The notes under the pieces are model-generated. The model worked only from the letters and a program-made list of their open reading frames with translations, had not been told where the DNA came from and made no database searches. This document shows positions 15,132 to 23,193 of a DNA stretch of 40,137 nt, piece by piece (the stretch's first letter is position 1; the number at the start of each line of letters is the position of its first letter). This stretch comes from Euryarchaeota archaeon UBA557 (lineage in GTDB: Archaea > Thermoplasmatota > Poseidoniia > Poseidoniales > Thalassarchaeaceae), in contig DARI01000007.1 in NCBI GenBank assembly GCA_002503285.1, positions 1 through 40,137 of the forward strand, read 5' to 3'. The translations under genes and the position numbers were made by a program.

Positions 15132-17261
15132 ATGAGCAAAGATGACCATTCTACTTTCGACTCCGATTTATTATCGGAGATGTCAGTTGCAGAGTTAAGG
15201 GACATTTGTAAAAAACTTGAATTACACGTCTCAGGTAAAAAATCTGTATTAATAGACAGGATAAATTCAGTAAATGATCATAAAAATAATTCAATAAATG
15301 ATGAAATAGACGAATTAATTCTTATTGATGATGATGATGATGTTATAAATATCCCAGAAAATGAAATTAGTAAAAAAATAGATGAACTAATTTTACAACA
15401 AACTCCAAAATCTACAGTTAGAAAATTAATTGAAGACGATGAAAAATCAATAAATTTACCATCTGAAAATGATGACTCCGAAGTATTTGTAGCAGAAATA
15501 ATTCAATCAGATATAAGTAAAAAAGTAGATAAAATTATTGATATTGAAGATAATTCCCCAACTGTCATTACACTACCATCTTTAAAAAATCTAAAATTAG
15601 ATAAAAAAGTCATTGGTGCAATATTTGCAGCATTATTATTAGTCGGAGGAACTGTATTTTTTGTAATAAATAATGATAATTCGTTCTCCCCTAGGTCTTT
15701 AAAATATGGTGATGAAATGAATTTTAATGTAGAAGAAGCAAAGATCACTATTCTTGGCGATGATATGGTGAAAATATTCCGTGATTCATCAGGAAGTGTA
15801 CTCGAAGATGCATGTGGAGAGTTAGAAATTAGTATGAACGGAGTTGGTAAAGTATCCGTTTCTAGGGAGGAAAAAATTTCTACGGATAACCTAGGACGTT
15901 CGGGATTTTACACTGCAGAAAAAAAAATAGAGCATACTTTAGTTGTTGATTTTGAAGGTAAAACTTGGAGGGATGTTGAGGAATGTGGAAATCTGGGATG
16001 GTCGATGGCAGGAAATTCTCTTGATATGATTACAACATCATGGACAGAACTAGAGGCTAAAGAATTAAAGCGTACAAAAACAGATATTATCTTTGAAGAC
16101 ATAGAGAATAAAATTACAAATATGCAATCAGTAACTTACGGTTTAGATGGAGTAAGTGAATTAGATGTATTACTTCCAGTACTAACTTTACCATTAAAAC
16201 CCATAGAATTAAAATCATTTTTTGGCGATAGAAGTTTATCAGAAGGTTCAAGTTCCATAGGAGATGAATCGTGGGATTCTGATTGGGAATGGTCAGTAGG
16301 CAAGGAATTCAAAAGTTCCAACCATGGACTTGTCCGTACAATAAATATTTATCATTCAGAAATCGGTAAATGCATTGGCCATGCAAATATCGAGATTCAA
16401 GTAAAGGAAAACTATCCATGGCCAATTAGGCAAGAAGTAGATATCTTAATAGATAAAAATGCTCAAAATAATGAATGTAATTTTTTAGTTAGTTCTGCAA
16501 CCGACTCCCTCCTGCCAGATGGAAAACTCACAATTAGATTAAAAATGGGTGAATCCAGTAGCGTTACCGGCACTACTCCAATTGATTGGGGTAAGGATTA
16601 TCTAAAGCCAGAGGCTTTTGATGATAGGCCAAGAAGCTCAGATAAGAAAAAATGGATAGATTCTATGTGGGATGAATCAGATCTCCGTTCCTTTAACCTT
16701 GAAGATGCTAAACAATGTCTGATAAATAATCATCCTTCATCAGATATCTCAATTGCAATTATTGATGGAGGGTACATTTGGCAAGCAAGTTATAATCATC
16801 CTGAAAATTCTATAAATTCTCAATGGAATCTATCTTGGGTTGATCCAGATGATAAATCAGGTTGGCTCACTTTAGATGGTATTGACTCAGAAGATTGTAC
16901 TATAATAAATAGTGAAAATAATGCCCAAGGGGAAATAAATTGGAATAAAGATTCAGTTCCAGATACTCCTACATTAAGCCTTTTAGAACAAAGAATATTG
17001 GACGAAAAGCGGTATCCTGATTTACATGATAGCATTGCAAACTCTCAAAACTCATGGAATTCTGATGTAAAGATGGGATACCGTCTTTCTGTTTCTGAAG
17101 AGAGTGAATTGTTAAGTTTAATTCCGATAGATTTAATCGATGGACAGGTATCAATGTCCGGTACGCGTAAATGGACTAATTCAGGTAAAGATAACACAGT
17201 TTCTTTCATCCTTAATGCACAGACTGGAGAGATGCTTGCATGGTATTTGTTACAAAATTAG
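15132..17261 (+). CDS. SAP-domain single-pass membrane protein with large outer domain
   Basis: The 709-residue protein (ATG at 15132; a TTG 33 bases upstream is less likely) begins with a SAP DNA-binding motif at about 17-46 (SVAELRDICKKLELHVSGKK). An acidic linker (about 50-155) follows, then a membrane helix at about 160-179 (IGAIFAALLLVGGTVFF) with lysines on its N-side. The positive-inside rule puts SAP in the cytoplasm and the remaining 530 residues outside. The linker has three related short segments: INDEIDELILID (55-66), ISKKIDELILQQ (79-90) and ISKKVDKIIDIE (128-139). The outer part is rich in Asp, Ser and Trp, with several Cys, and matches no family I know. SAP domains bind AT-rich DNA in eukaryotic and some bacterial proteins. 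A ParA gene follows after 87 bases. Confidence 0.8.
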   Translation: MSKDDHSTFDSDLLSEMSVAELRDICKKLELHVSGKKSVLIDRINSVNDHKNNSINDEIDELILIDDDDDVINIPENEISKKIDELILQQTPKSTVRKLIEDDEKSINLPSENDDSEVFVAEIIQSDISKKVDKIIDIEDNSPTVITLPSLKNLKLDKKVIGAIFAALLLVGGTVFFVINNDNSFSPRSLKYGDEMNFNVEEAKITILGDDMVKIFRDSSGSVLEDACGELEISMNGVGKVSVSREEKISTDNLGRSGFYTAEKKIEHTLVVDFEGKTWRDVEECGNLGWSMAGNSLDMITTSWTELEAKELKRTKTDIIFEDIENKITNMQSVTYGLDGVSELDVLLPVLTLPLKPIELKSFFGDRSLSEGSSSIGDESWDSDWEWSVGKEFKSSNHGLVRTINIYHSEIGKCIGHANIEIQVKENYPWPIRQEVDILIDKNAQNNECNFLVSSATDSLLPDGKLTIRLKMGESSSVTGTTPIDWGKDYLKPEAFDDRPRSSDKKKWIDSMWDESDLRSFNLEDAKQCLINNHPSSDISIAIIDGGYIWQASYNHPENSINSQWNLSWVDPDDKSGWLTLDGIDSEDCTIINSENNAQGEINWNKDSVPDTPTLSLLEQRILDEKRYPDLHDSIANSQNSWNSDVKMGYRLSVSEESELLSLIPIDLIDGQVSMSGTRKWTNSGKDNTVSFILNAQTGEMLAWYLLQN

Positions 17262-17348
17262 TTGGCTTAAAATAAACTACTTCAATCTACTATGCTGTTA
17301 CACGTTCTATGCGGCATATTCAACACCTTGCCAACACTCGTATAATCC

Positions 17349-18302
17349 GTGAAGAAATTTAAAGATAAGAAAACTCTTCCAAAAGTAGAAGAAGCACCTC
17401 TGATAATTGATATCGAATTCATTGAAACAGAAGATGATCATAGTATAGCGAATATTGATACATATGAAGAAATAGAGACTACTAAATCAATTAATCCTAT
17501 TCATTTACCCAAATCTTTGGCAACGCCTAAAGGAAGAGCTAGAATTGTTACAGTAATCAATCAAAAGGGAGGAGTTGGAAAAACAACTACTGTGATAAAT
17601 ATAGCAGCCCAATTAGCACTCAGGGGATTTAATATATTAGTAATTGATTCAGATTCACAAGGTAATTGCGCAACCGGGCTAGGTGTTGATAAAAGTAAAG
17701 TTAAGGAAACTACTAGAGATTTAATACTAAATCCAGAAACAGCAATTAGCGCTAGACACGCTACAGCAGTTGAGAAATTACACATTATAGTTGGAGATAA
17801 AAATCTCATAGGTCTAGAACAAGAAATGCTTAGACAATTAGGACGTGAAAGGCGACTATTGGAAGCATTAAATCCTCTATTGCCTCATTATGATATAATT
17901 TTTATTGATACTCCTCCATCTTTAGGCCTAGTTACGATAAATGCGCTAGTTGCTAGTGATGGTTTATTGATTCCTGTTCAAACTGAATATTTTGCTTTAG
18001 AGGGGCTTGCATTATTATCAGGTACCATAAGAGAAGTTAGAAATCTTCTAAATCCTAATTTAGGAGTAGATGGCGTACTTTTAACTATGCATTCTTCAAC
18101 AATGTTAAACCAACAAGTCGCGAATGAAATATTAGACAACTTCCCAGAATTAATAGTCAAAACTCCAATTCGTAGAAATATAAAACTTGCAGAAGCCCCT
18201 AGTCACGGAATACCAATTCATCTTTATGATCCTAGTAGTACTGGGGGTCAAGATTATCAAGAAATAACAACTGTATTAGCAAGACGTTGGGGCTTAATAT
18301 AA
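17349..18302 (+). CDS. parA: ParA/Soj-type ATPase with N-terminal extension
   Basis: The 317-residue protein (GTG start) has a 63-residue acidic extension followed by a complete ParA fold. It has the deviant Walker A NQKGGVGKTTT (71-81, with signature Lys K73), switch I DSDSQGNCATGLG, Walker B IIFIDTPPSLG and the late motif KTPIRRNIKLAEAPSHG that marks chromosomal Soj/ParA. ParA dimers bind DNA with ATP and are released when a partner (normally ParB) stimulates hydrolysis. No ParB gene lies in the window. Instead, the next gene overlaps by one base (TAATG) and carries a ParB-like N-terminal peptide. The upstream gene encodes a SAP-domain membrane protein. Co-expression of ParA and the transporter is strongly implied by the overlap. 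Confidence 0.93.
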   Translation: MKKFKDKKTLPKVEEAPLIIDIEFIETEDDHSIANIDTYEEIETTKSINPIHLPKSLATPKGRARIVTVINQKGGVGKTTTVINIAAQLALRGFNILVIDSDSQGNCATGLGVDKSKVKETTRDLILNPETAISARHATAVEKLHIIVGDKNLIGLEQEMLRQLGRERRLLEALNPLLPHYDIIFIDTPPSLGLVTINALVASDGLLIPVQTEYFALEGLALLSGTIREVRNLLNPNLGVDGVLLTMHSSTMLNQQVANEILDNFPELIVKTPIRRNIKLAEAPSHGIPIHLYDPSSTGGQDYQEITTVLARRWGLI

Positions 18303-19252
18303 TGTCAAAGCGTGTTTTAGGAAGAAATTTAGATTCATTATCCAGTCTTGCTGAAGATGGGCCCAACCTTTCTAGTTTTACAGAACATAGTACTGCTCCA
18401 ATAGATTCGCCGAAAGTTGCCGTTTTTTGGATGATTTTTGGAAGTATTTGCTTTGGTTCGATGAATGCATTAGTTAAGTGGACAGCTTCCAATGCAGATG
18501 TTTGGATGATAATATTCATCAGATCAGTCGTTATTGCATTAATTGTAGCAATTATTGCTAATTTAAATAATATTACCTTAGTACCAAAAGATACTAAAAC
18601 TATGTTTTTAAGGTGTTTATCGGGCCTAATTGCAATGATATTATATTTTTCAGCACTTGCAAGAATTCCGATAGGGCAGGCTGTTACTTTACAATATACT
18701 GCCCCTTTATTTGTGGCCCTGTTATCAGGTCGAATAATAAGAGAAAAAGTATCTCCTTCAATTTTCATTCTTCTTATTTTATCTTTTTTTGGTATAATTT
18801 TAGTTATATCGCCGACAACTGAAAAAATTGAACCAGATGCATTTTTAGCTCTAGGATCAGGTTTTTTTGCTGCATTAGCATATATTTTCGTAAGAAAACT
18901 AAGGCAAACTGATTCGCCTGCAAGTGTTGTTTTTTGGTTTGCACTATTTTCTATTATCGGAAGTGTAATACAAGCAGCACCCGATTTAAACTCCTTAACT
19001 CCTAAGATTTTACTTGCATTGGTTGGAGTAGGAATTGGTGCTGGAGGGGGACAAATTGGAATAACAATGGCTTATCACAAAGCAAATGCAGCCTGGGTAA
19101 GTGCATTTTCATATCTTACAGTTATAATTGCAACATTTTATGGTTACTTAATTTTTGATGAAACTCTTACTATTACTAACATAATTGGAGGTATTATGAT
19201 AGTTTGCTCCGGAATAGCTCTAGTATTTATTTCTCCAACAGTAAAAAAATAA
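18302..19252 (+). CDS. EamA/DMT-family transporter with ParB-like N-terminal peptide
   Basis: The 316-residue protein has ten hydrophobic helices from about residue 40 onward in the two EamA repeats (first AVFWMIFGSICFGSMNALVKW, second ALGSGFFAALAYIFVRKL). This is the plan of drug/metabolite exporters and nucleotide-sugar-like carriers; the substrate is unknown. The cytoplasmic head is unusual. MSKRVLGRNLDSL at 1-13 closely follows the KRGLGRGLDAL pattern at the N-terminus of ParB, the segment that binds and activates ParA. The ATG at 18302 overlaps the parA stop codon by one base. Nothing else of ParB (no ParB/Srx domain, no HTH) is present. The head may recruit ParA to the membrane protein (inference). 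Confidence 0.88.
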   Translation: MSKRVLGRNLDSLSSLAEDGPNLSSFTEHSTAPIDSPKVAVFWMIFGSICFGSMNALVKWTASNADVWMIIFIRSVVIALIVAIIANLNNITLVPKDTKTMFLRCLSGLIAMILYFSALARIPIGQAVTLQYTAPLFVALLSGRIIREKVSPSIFILLILSFFGIILVISPTTEKIEPDAFLALGSGFFAALAYIFVRKLRQTDSPASVVFWFALFSIIGSVIQAAPDLNSLTPKILLALVGVGIGAGGGQIGITMAYHKANAAWVSAFSYLTVIIATFYGYLIFDETLTITNIIGGIMIVCSGIALVFISPTVKK

Positions 19253-19258
19253 AATATC

Positions 19259-19933
19259 TTACTCCATCCATTTGATGACTTCAGACATATTTTTACGGCT
19301 AAGATTCGGAACCTTTGCATCATCTGCGGGATATCCAACTGGCATTAGCAACATTGCATGTTCGTGTTTTGGACGATTTAATATCTCTCTAAGAAACCCC
19401 ATTGGGGAAGGAGTATGGGTCAAAGTAACAAGACCCATATTTTGTATGGCAGATATAAATATTCCAATTGCAATGCCACATGATTCCTGTGAATAATAAG
19501 TAGGTCCCCATTCTAAATTTTTTCGTTGTCTTTTTGTCTGCCTAAATATGACGACTATCCAGGGAGCATCTGTTATGTGTTCTTTTACATAATCTGTACC
19601 TAGTGGCTTTAATAATTCAGACCATGATTCCGGCATCCTATTACTGTAAGTTTCAATTTCTTCTTTTTCAGATGCATCACGTATTTTTTTCTTTAATTCT
19701 TCATTCGAAATTACAACAAAAGTCCAAGGTTGAAGATGGGCGCCCGATGGTGCAGTACTTGCCGTTCTAATTGCAACTTCTATTAATTCACGTTCAACTT
19801 TTTTATTTGAAAAATGTCTCGTAGTTCGTCTCCTATTCATTATTTTATAGAATGATAGTGAGCGTTCTTTCATTTCTTCGAATGGCAACTCATTAAAATC
19901 TAATTCAATAAAATCCAATTCATTGTCTGACAC
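19259..19933 (-). CDS. Nitroreductase-fold flavoprotein, iodotyrosine-deiodinase-like
   Basis: The 224-residue FMN protein matches animal iodotyrosine deiodinase (IYD) well beyond general nitroreductases: RRRTTRHFSNKKV (FMN phosphate), TASTAPSGAHLQPWTFVV, VTLTHTPSP and LLMPVGYPADDAKVPNLSRK. The residues that in IYD grip the halotyrosine zwitterion are kept at the right spacing: E92, Y96 and K117 (E-x3-Y-x20-K). IYD removes iodide or bromide from halotyrosines by reductive dehalogenation, so this may recycle halogenated tyrosine from marine protein (inference). The start is GTG at 19933, overlapping by 14 bases the gene for a PGF-CTERM-like surface protein, so the two are translationally linked. 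It converges with the EamA gene six bases away. Confidence 0.88.
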   Translation of the reverse strand: MSDNELDFIELDFNELPFEEMKERSLSFYKIMNRRRTTRHFSNKKVERELIEVAIRTASTAPSGAHLQPWTFVVISNEELKKKIRDASEKEEIETYSNRMPESWSELLKPLGTDYVKEHITDAPWIVVIFRQTKRQRKNLEWGPTYYSQESCGIAIGIFISAIQNMGLVTLTHTPSPMGFLREILNRPKHEHAMLLMPVGYPADDAKVPNLSRKNMSEVIKWME

Positions 19934-20498
19934 GATTAGACCTCCATTCTTTTGGCTTAATCAATAATGTAATTAAGACTGAAGATATTACAATCAAAAC
20001 TTCAAATCCAGGAATACTACGATTATTATCCTCTGAATTACATGAATCTTCAGGCCCCCCCCATTCTTTTCCATCAAACCAACAATTCGACCAAACTTTC
20101 CATCCAAAACCATTTTCAGGAACATTTGTTTTTTCACCATCGCTCCAATTCATCTCAATGCGCCAATTCAGATAGCTCGCATCGTCAATTATCATTAACG
20201 AACTCTCCCATATTTTCCCATCATCTAATGTTATCATATCATTATTTTGAGGTGGATAGCAAACTCCAGAGTTTATGCATATCTGAGTTATCCAAATCAT
20301 AGATGTATTGTTTTCTGCTGCATCCTCATTCAATGTTATTGATATATTATAAATCTCAGATTCAATAACGATATTTTGATATTCCATTGCTGATATCCCA
20401 GTTTCTTCAAGACTCATATTTTCATTTATGCCCCCCTCAGATCCTAATACGTTCTGTAAAAGTAAGAATACAATTACCAGTGATATTACCTTATGCAT
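19920..20498 (-). CDS. Secreted surface protein with PGF-CTERM-like anchor
   Basis: The 192-residue protein has an N-terminal signal peptide (MHKVISLVIVFLLLQNVLGS) and a small outer domain (about 25-155). That domain has Cys pairs (CINSGVC at 74-80; C139, C153), many Trp/Asn and NxS/T sites. The C-terminal signal is SIPGFEVLIVISSVLITLLI (161-180) followed by KPKEWR. A PGF tripeptide, a hydrophobic helix and a basic end are the tripartite form recognised by archaeosortase, which moves the cleaved protein onto a membrane lipid. The domain has no recognised family. GGAG five bases before the ATG at 20498 supports the start. It lies between the PUA protein and the deiodinase-like gene, overlapping the latter by 14 bases. 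Confidence 0.75.
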   Translation of the reverse strand: MHKVISLVIVFLLLQNVLGSEGGINENMSLEETGISAMEYQNIVIESEIYNISITLNEDAAENNTSMIWITQICINSGVCYPPQNNDMITLDDGKIWESSLMIIDDASYLNWRIEMNWSDGEKTNVPENGFGWKVWSNCWFDGKEWGGPEDSCNSEDNNRSIPGFEVLIVISSVLITLLIKPKEWRSNRVRQ

Positions 20499-20537
20499 AT
20501 TATCTCCAATAATTTAAATTAAATTAACCCTCTTCAC

Positions 20538-21041
20538 TTAAGTTTCTAATTCCCACAGTTCATCGCCAATCCAATGTATAGTTTCTATTGCTTTTCCTTT
20601 GACCATTTTTATCATATCCAATCCACTTACAGTTGCCATCCCTATGGCAAGTGGCTTACTATGTTCTTGATCCTTTATCCAGATTATTTCACCCTTTTCA
20701 ATTGATTCATGTGCAAGATGAATGCCAGCCCCCATGCAGTCAGCTCCATTCATCAAAAATGGTATTGCACCATGGTCAACTGCTGCCCATCTAGTATCGG
20801 GCTTCCACTCTAGAATTCCTCTGATAGTGGGGAACCAAATTTTCTCATCTCCTACAGAAACTAAAAATGCCATTATTTTTTTATCAACCAATAATATATC
20901 CTTTCCATCAAAGTGTCCCTTTTCCAAAAATTTAGAGGAAATATCAATATTTAACCCTGTATGTGATGTTATTTCCTCAATTATGTGTTTAACTTGCTTA
21001 TACCTTACTGGGGTACGCCTTCGCAACCTCTTCTCACTCAC
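20538..21041 (-). CDS. PUA-domain RNA-binding protein, MCTS1/Tma20-like
   Basis: The 167-residue protein resembles eukaryotic MCT-1/Tma20: an N-terminal domain (about 15-75) and a C-terminal PUA domain (about 80-160). The PUA domain has VDHGAIPFLMNGADCMGAGI, KPLAIGMATVSG and the end GKAIETIHWIGDELW, the last nearly matching the IENIHYLNDGLW ending of MCT-1. The eukaryotic proteins work with DENR in tRNA/40S recycling and re-initiation; archaeal homologues are thought to bind tRNA or rRNA. The start is GTG at 21041, sitting at the end of the 16-base motif shared with the m5C methyltransferase gene. It diverges from the eS8 gene and is followed after 39 bases by the PGF-CTERM protein gene. Confidence 0.85.
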   Translation of the reverse strand: MSEKRLRRRTPVRYKQVKHIIEEITSHTGLNIDISSKFLEKGHFDGKDILLVDKKIMAFLVSVGDEKIWFPTIRGILEWKPDTRWAAVDHGAIPFLMNGADCMGAGIHLAHESIEKGEIIWIKDQEHSKPLAIGMATVSGLDMIKMVKGKAIETIHWIGDELWELET

Positions 21042-21054
21042 GTCCTTCCGAACA
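21039..21054 (-). promoter_or_regulatory. Shared motif at a GTG start (copy 2)
   Basis: The minus strand reads TGTTCGGAAGGACGTG, ending in the GTG start of the PUA protein. It matches the copy at 11230-11245 at 15 of 16 bases, and the coding bases that follow are unrelated. Confidence 0.5.
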
Positions 21055-21092
21055 AATCATAGACGAATAAGATATCTTTTCTTAATTTATTA

Positions 21093-21101
21093 AATTATAT
21101 T
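21093..21101 (+). promoter_or_regulatory. TATA box for eS8-SRP19
   Basis: AATTATATT lies about 47 bases before the eS8 ATG, predicting transcription from about 21123 with a 20-base leader. It is placed by position and composition only. Confidence 0.4.
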
Positions 21102-21143
21102 TTTGCCAATCTATTGAAATAAGGGTGGACGGTCGGCGGTAGG

Positions 21144-21539
21144 ATGGCAAAGTGGCATGGCATATCTCGTCGCAAACCTAGCGGAGGTCGTTTGAAGCGC
21201 CCTAGTAGATACCGAGGTAAGAGAAAAACAGAAATTTCAAGTGAAAATCAGTTTGCTTTCGTTGGAGAAAATGATACTCGTAAATTATATCGTAAAACCG
21301 CAGGATTACAAACTGTTCGTGTTTTATCAGTAAGTAATATAAATGTCAATAAACCCAAAGAAGGAAAAACAATCCGTGCTAAAATTACTAATGTAATCAA
21401 TAATGATGCAGATACTAACTATGTTAGGCGTAATATTGTTACGAAAGGAGCAATAGTCGAAACTGATATAGGGCACGTCAAAGTTACTAGCCGTCCAGGT
21501 ATGCATGGTGTAGTAAGTGGCATTTTACTCGAAGACTAA
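21144..21539 (+). CDS. rps8e: 30S ribosomal protein S8e (eS8)
   Basis: The 131-residue protein has the eS8 signature at its start (MAKWHGISRRKPSGGRLKRP), a basic KKR-rich arm binding 16S rRNA, and the conserved end GAIVETDIGHVKVTSRPGMHG. Archaeal eS8 is about 125-130 residues, so it is complete. It heads a two-gene unit with SRP19, 47 bases apart, a pairing seen in other archaea. Confidence 0.96.
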   Translation: MAKWHGISRRKPSGGRLKRPSRYRGKRKTEISSENQFAFVGENDTRKLYRKTAGLQTVRVLSVSNINVNKPKEGKTIRAKITNVINNDADTNYVRRNIVTKGAIVETDIGHVKVTSRPGMHGVVSGILLED

Positions 21540-21586
21540 ATCTTGCAAAATACTAAAATAATCTCACCTATGAGGTTCCTAATAGT

Positions 21587-22024
21587 ATGACTCGTGACCC
21601 AAGAAAAATGAGAATTTGGACTCGTTATTTTGATTCAAAACTCAGTCGTTCAAATGGCCGTCGTGTCCCCAAAGAGGCAAGTATTCCAAATCCTTCTTTG
21701 GACGCAATAGTTTGGGCTGCAAGAGATGCTGGAATAAGTAAAATGAAGCGAGAAGAAGATGCAAAACATCCTTCAAGGTCATTTTCCAAAGAAGGCATGT
21801 TGATCTTATCAACTAAAGATGCTTTAGAATCCACTAAGGCTGAAAGTAAAGAAGGAGTTTTACAATCAATTGGATTAAGGTTAAGAAAAAATTACTCCAG
21901 CTCAAAACTAGAAAATAAATCTACATCTATTAACAGACCAGGAAACCGGCAAAAACTTTCTCAGAGAAAGTCATTCAAAAATAAAGCTAAATCTTCAAAA
22001 CGTAGGAAAAAACTTGGTCGTTAG
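21587..22024 (+). CDS. srp19: Signal recognition particle subunit SRP19
   Basis: The 145-residue protein has the SRP19 core near its start: RIWTRYFDSKLSRSNGRRVP, then KEASIPNPSLDAIVWAARDAG. It binds the tips of helices 6 and 8 of 7S RNA and prepares it for SRP54. Archaeal SRP19 is usually about 90-105 residues; here an extra C-terminal tail (about 100-145) of Ser/Arg/Lys-rich sequence ending KSSKRRKKLGR may add RNA contacts. Its TAG overlaps by four bases the stop codon of the convergent aminotransferase. Confidence 0.88.
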   Translation: MTRDPRKMRIWTRYFDSKLSRSNGRRVPKEASIPNPSLDAIVWAARDAGISKMKREEDAKHPSRSFSKEGMLILSTKDALESTKAESKEGVLQSIGLRLRKNYSSSKLENKSTSINRPGNRQKLSQRKSFKNKAKSSKRRKKLGR

Positions 22025-23049
22025 ACATCAATTTCCATCATCCAGCCAAATACATCTTCTGATTTCCTATTTTGTATTGATACTAAACTATCATAGATAT
22101 CTCTAGTGATTTCGCCAACTCCTCCATTACAAAATTCTACAACAATATCTCCATGTTTTATCGAACCAATCGATGATACTACTGCTGCAGTTCCTGCACA
22201 GAAACACTCATCAGCAGTCAGTGCATATTCGACATCTATCTTTTCTTCTCTAACTTCATAACCTTTCGATCTTGCAAGTTCTATAATTGACAATCTAGTA
22301 ATTCCTCCTAAAATTGTTCCAGTTAGTTCAGGAGTAGATATTACGCCATTTTTTATACAGAAAAAGTTTGCTGCTCCAACTTCTTCTATATATTTATGAT
22401 TAACAGCATCGAGATATATTATTTCTGCAAATCCTTCTGATTTAGCATTCTTAGAAGGCACCATGCCCGGGGCATAATTACCTATCGCTTTTACACCACC
22501 GGATCCCCCCGGTGCAGCTCTATGATGATTTTCAGAAATCTTTAATGAAGTTGGTTTTAATCCTCCTTTAAAATATGGCCCAACTGGCGAGACATAAACT
22601 AAAAATGTATATTCAGGTGCAGGCGATACTCCTAATATTGGGCCACTTCCCATTAATAGTGGACGGATGTATAGTGTACCCTTTCCTGCAGGTGGAATCC
22701 ATCTTGAATTTTCTTGAACTGACCTTATTACTGCATCAATAAATATGTCTTCGGGAACCTCTGGCATTCCGAGCCTTCTAGCTCCCATTTGCATCCTTTT
22801 TGCATTTTCCTTTGGACGAAATAATACTACACTACCATCTATGGCCCTGTATGCTTTCATTCCTTCAAACAAACCTTGTCCATAATTAAGTACACCAGCA
22901 GCAGGAGAAATACTTAGATTTTGGAAATCTTGCATATTTCCAATCTCCCATTCTTCTCCTTGTTTACAATTTGATATGTACATTCTATCCGTCTCTCTAA
23001 AACTGAATGTAAGATTTTCCCAATCTATGGTAGAATATTTTTTTTCCAT
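22021..23049 (-). CDS. ilvE: Branched-chain amino acid aminotransferase (BCAT)
   Basis: The 342-residue fold-type IV PLP enzyme interconverts Leu, Ile and Val with their keto acids. The PLP lysine is K187 in GGVKAIGNYAP. LNYGQGLFEGMKAYR (about 54-68) and YIEEVGAANFF (220-230) are the substrate and cofactor regions, and GTAAVVSSIGSI binds phosphate. The pattern (GSGPILGVSPAPEYTFLVYVSPVG, RAAPGGSGGVKAIGNYAP) is the BCAT type of eukaryotes and many bacteria (about 340-360 residues) rather than the shorter 300-residue IlvE. The ATG at 23049 is used. No other branched-chain pathway gene is present. Confidence 0.94.
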   Translation of the reverse strand: MEKKYSTIDWENLTFSFRETDRMYISNCKQGEEWEIGNMQDFQNLSISPAAGVLNYGQGLFEGMKAYRAIDGSVVLFRPKENAKRMQMGARRLGMPEVPEDIFIDAVIRSVQENSRWIPPAGKGTLYIRPLLMGSGPILGVSPAPEYTFLVYVSPVGPYFKGGLKPTSLKISENHHRAAPGGSGGVKAIGNYAPGMVPSKNAKSEGFAEIIYLDAVNHKYIEEVGAANFFCIKNGVISTPELTGTILGGITRLSIIELARSKGYEVREEKIDVEYALTADECFCAGTAAVVSSIGSIKHGDIVVEFCNGGVGEITRDIYDSLVSIQNRKSEDVFGWMMEIDV

Positions 23050-23193
23050 TACCTCTTCGACTCCAATTATATATCACGCACAGCAGTGAGTTTTCAATAA
23101 TTCCTATTGCTATTACTCTTTAGGCATTATTTTATTCGAATCTTACACATAAATTGAATATCTTACAGTCGCCCCTAAGACAGGGTTGAAACC

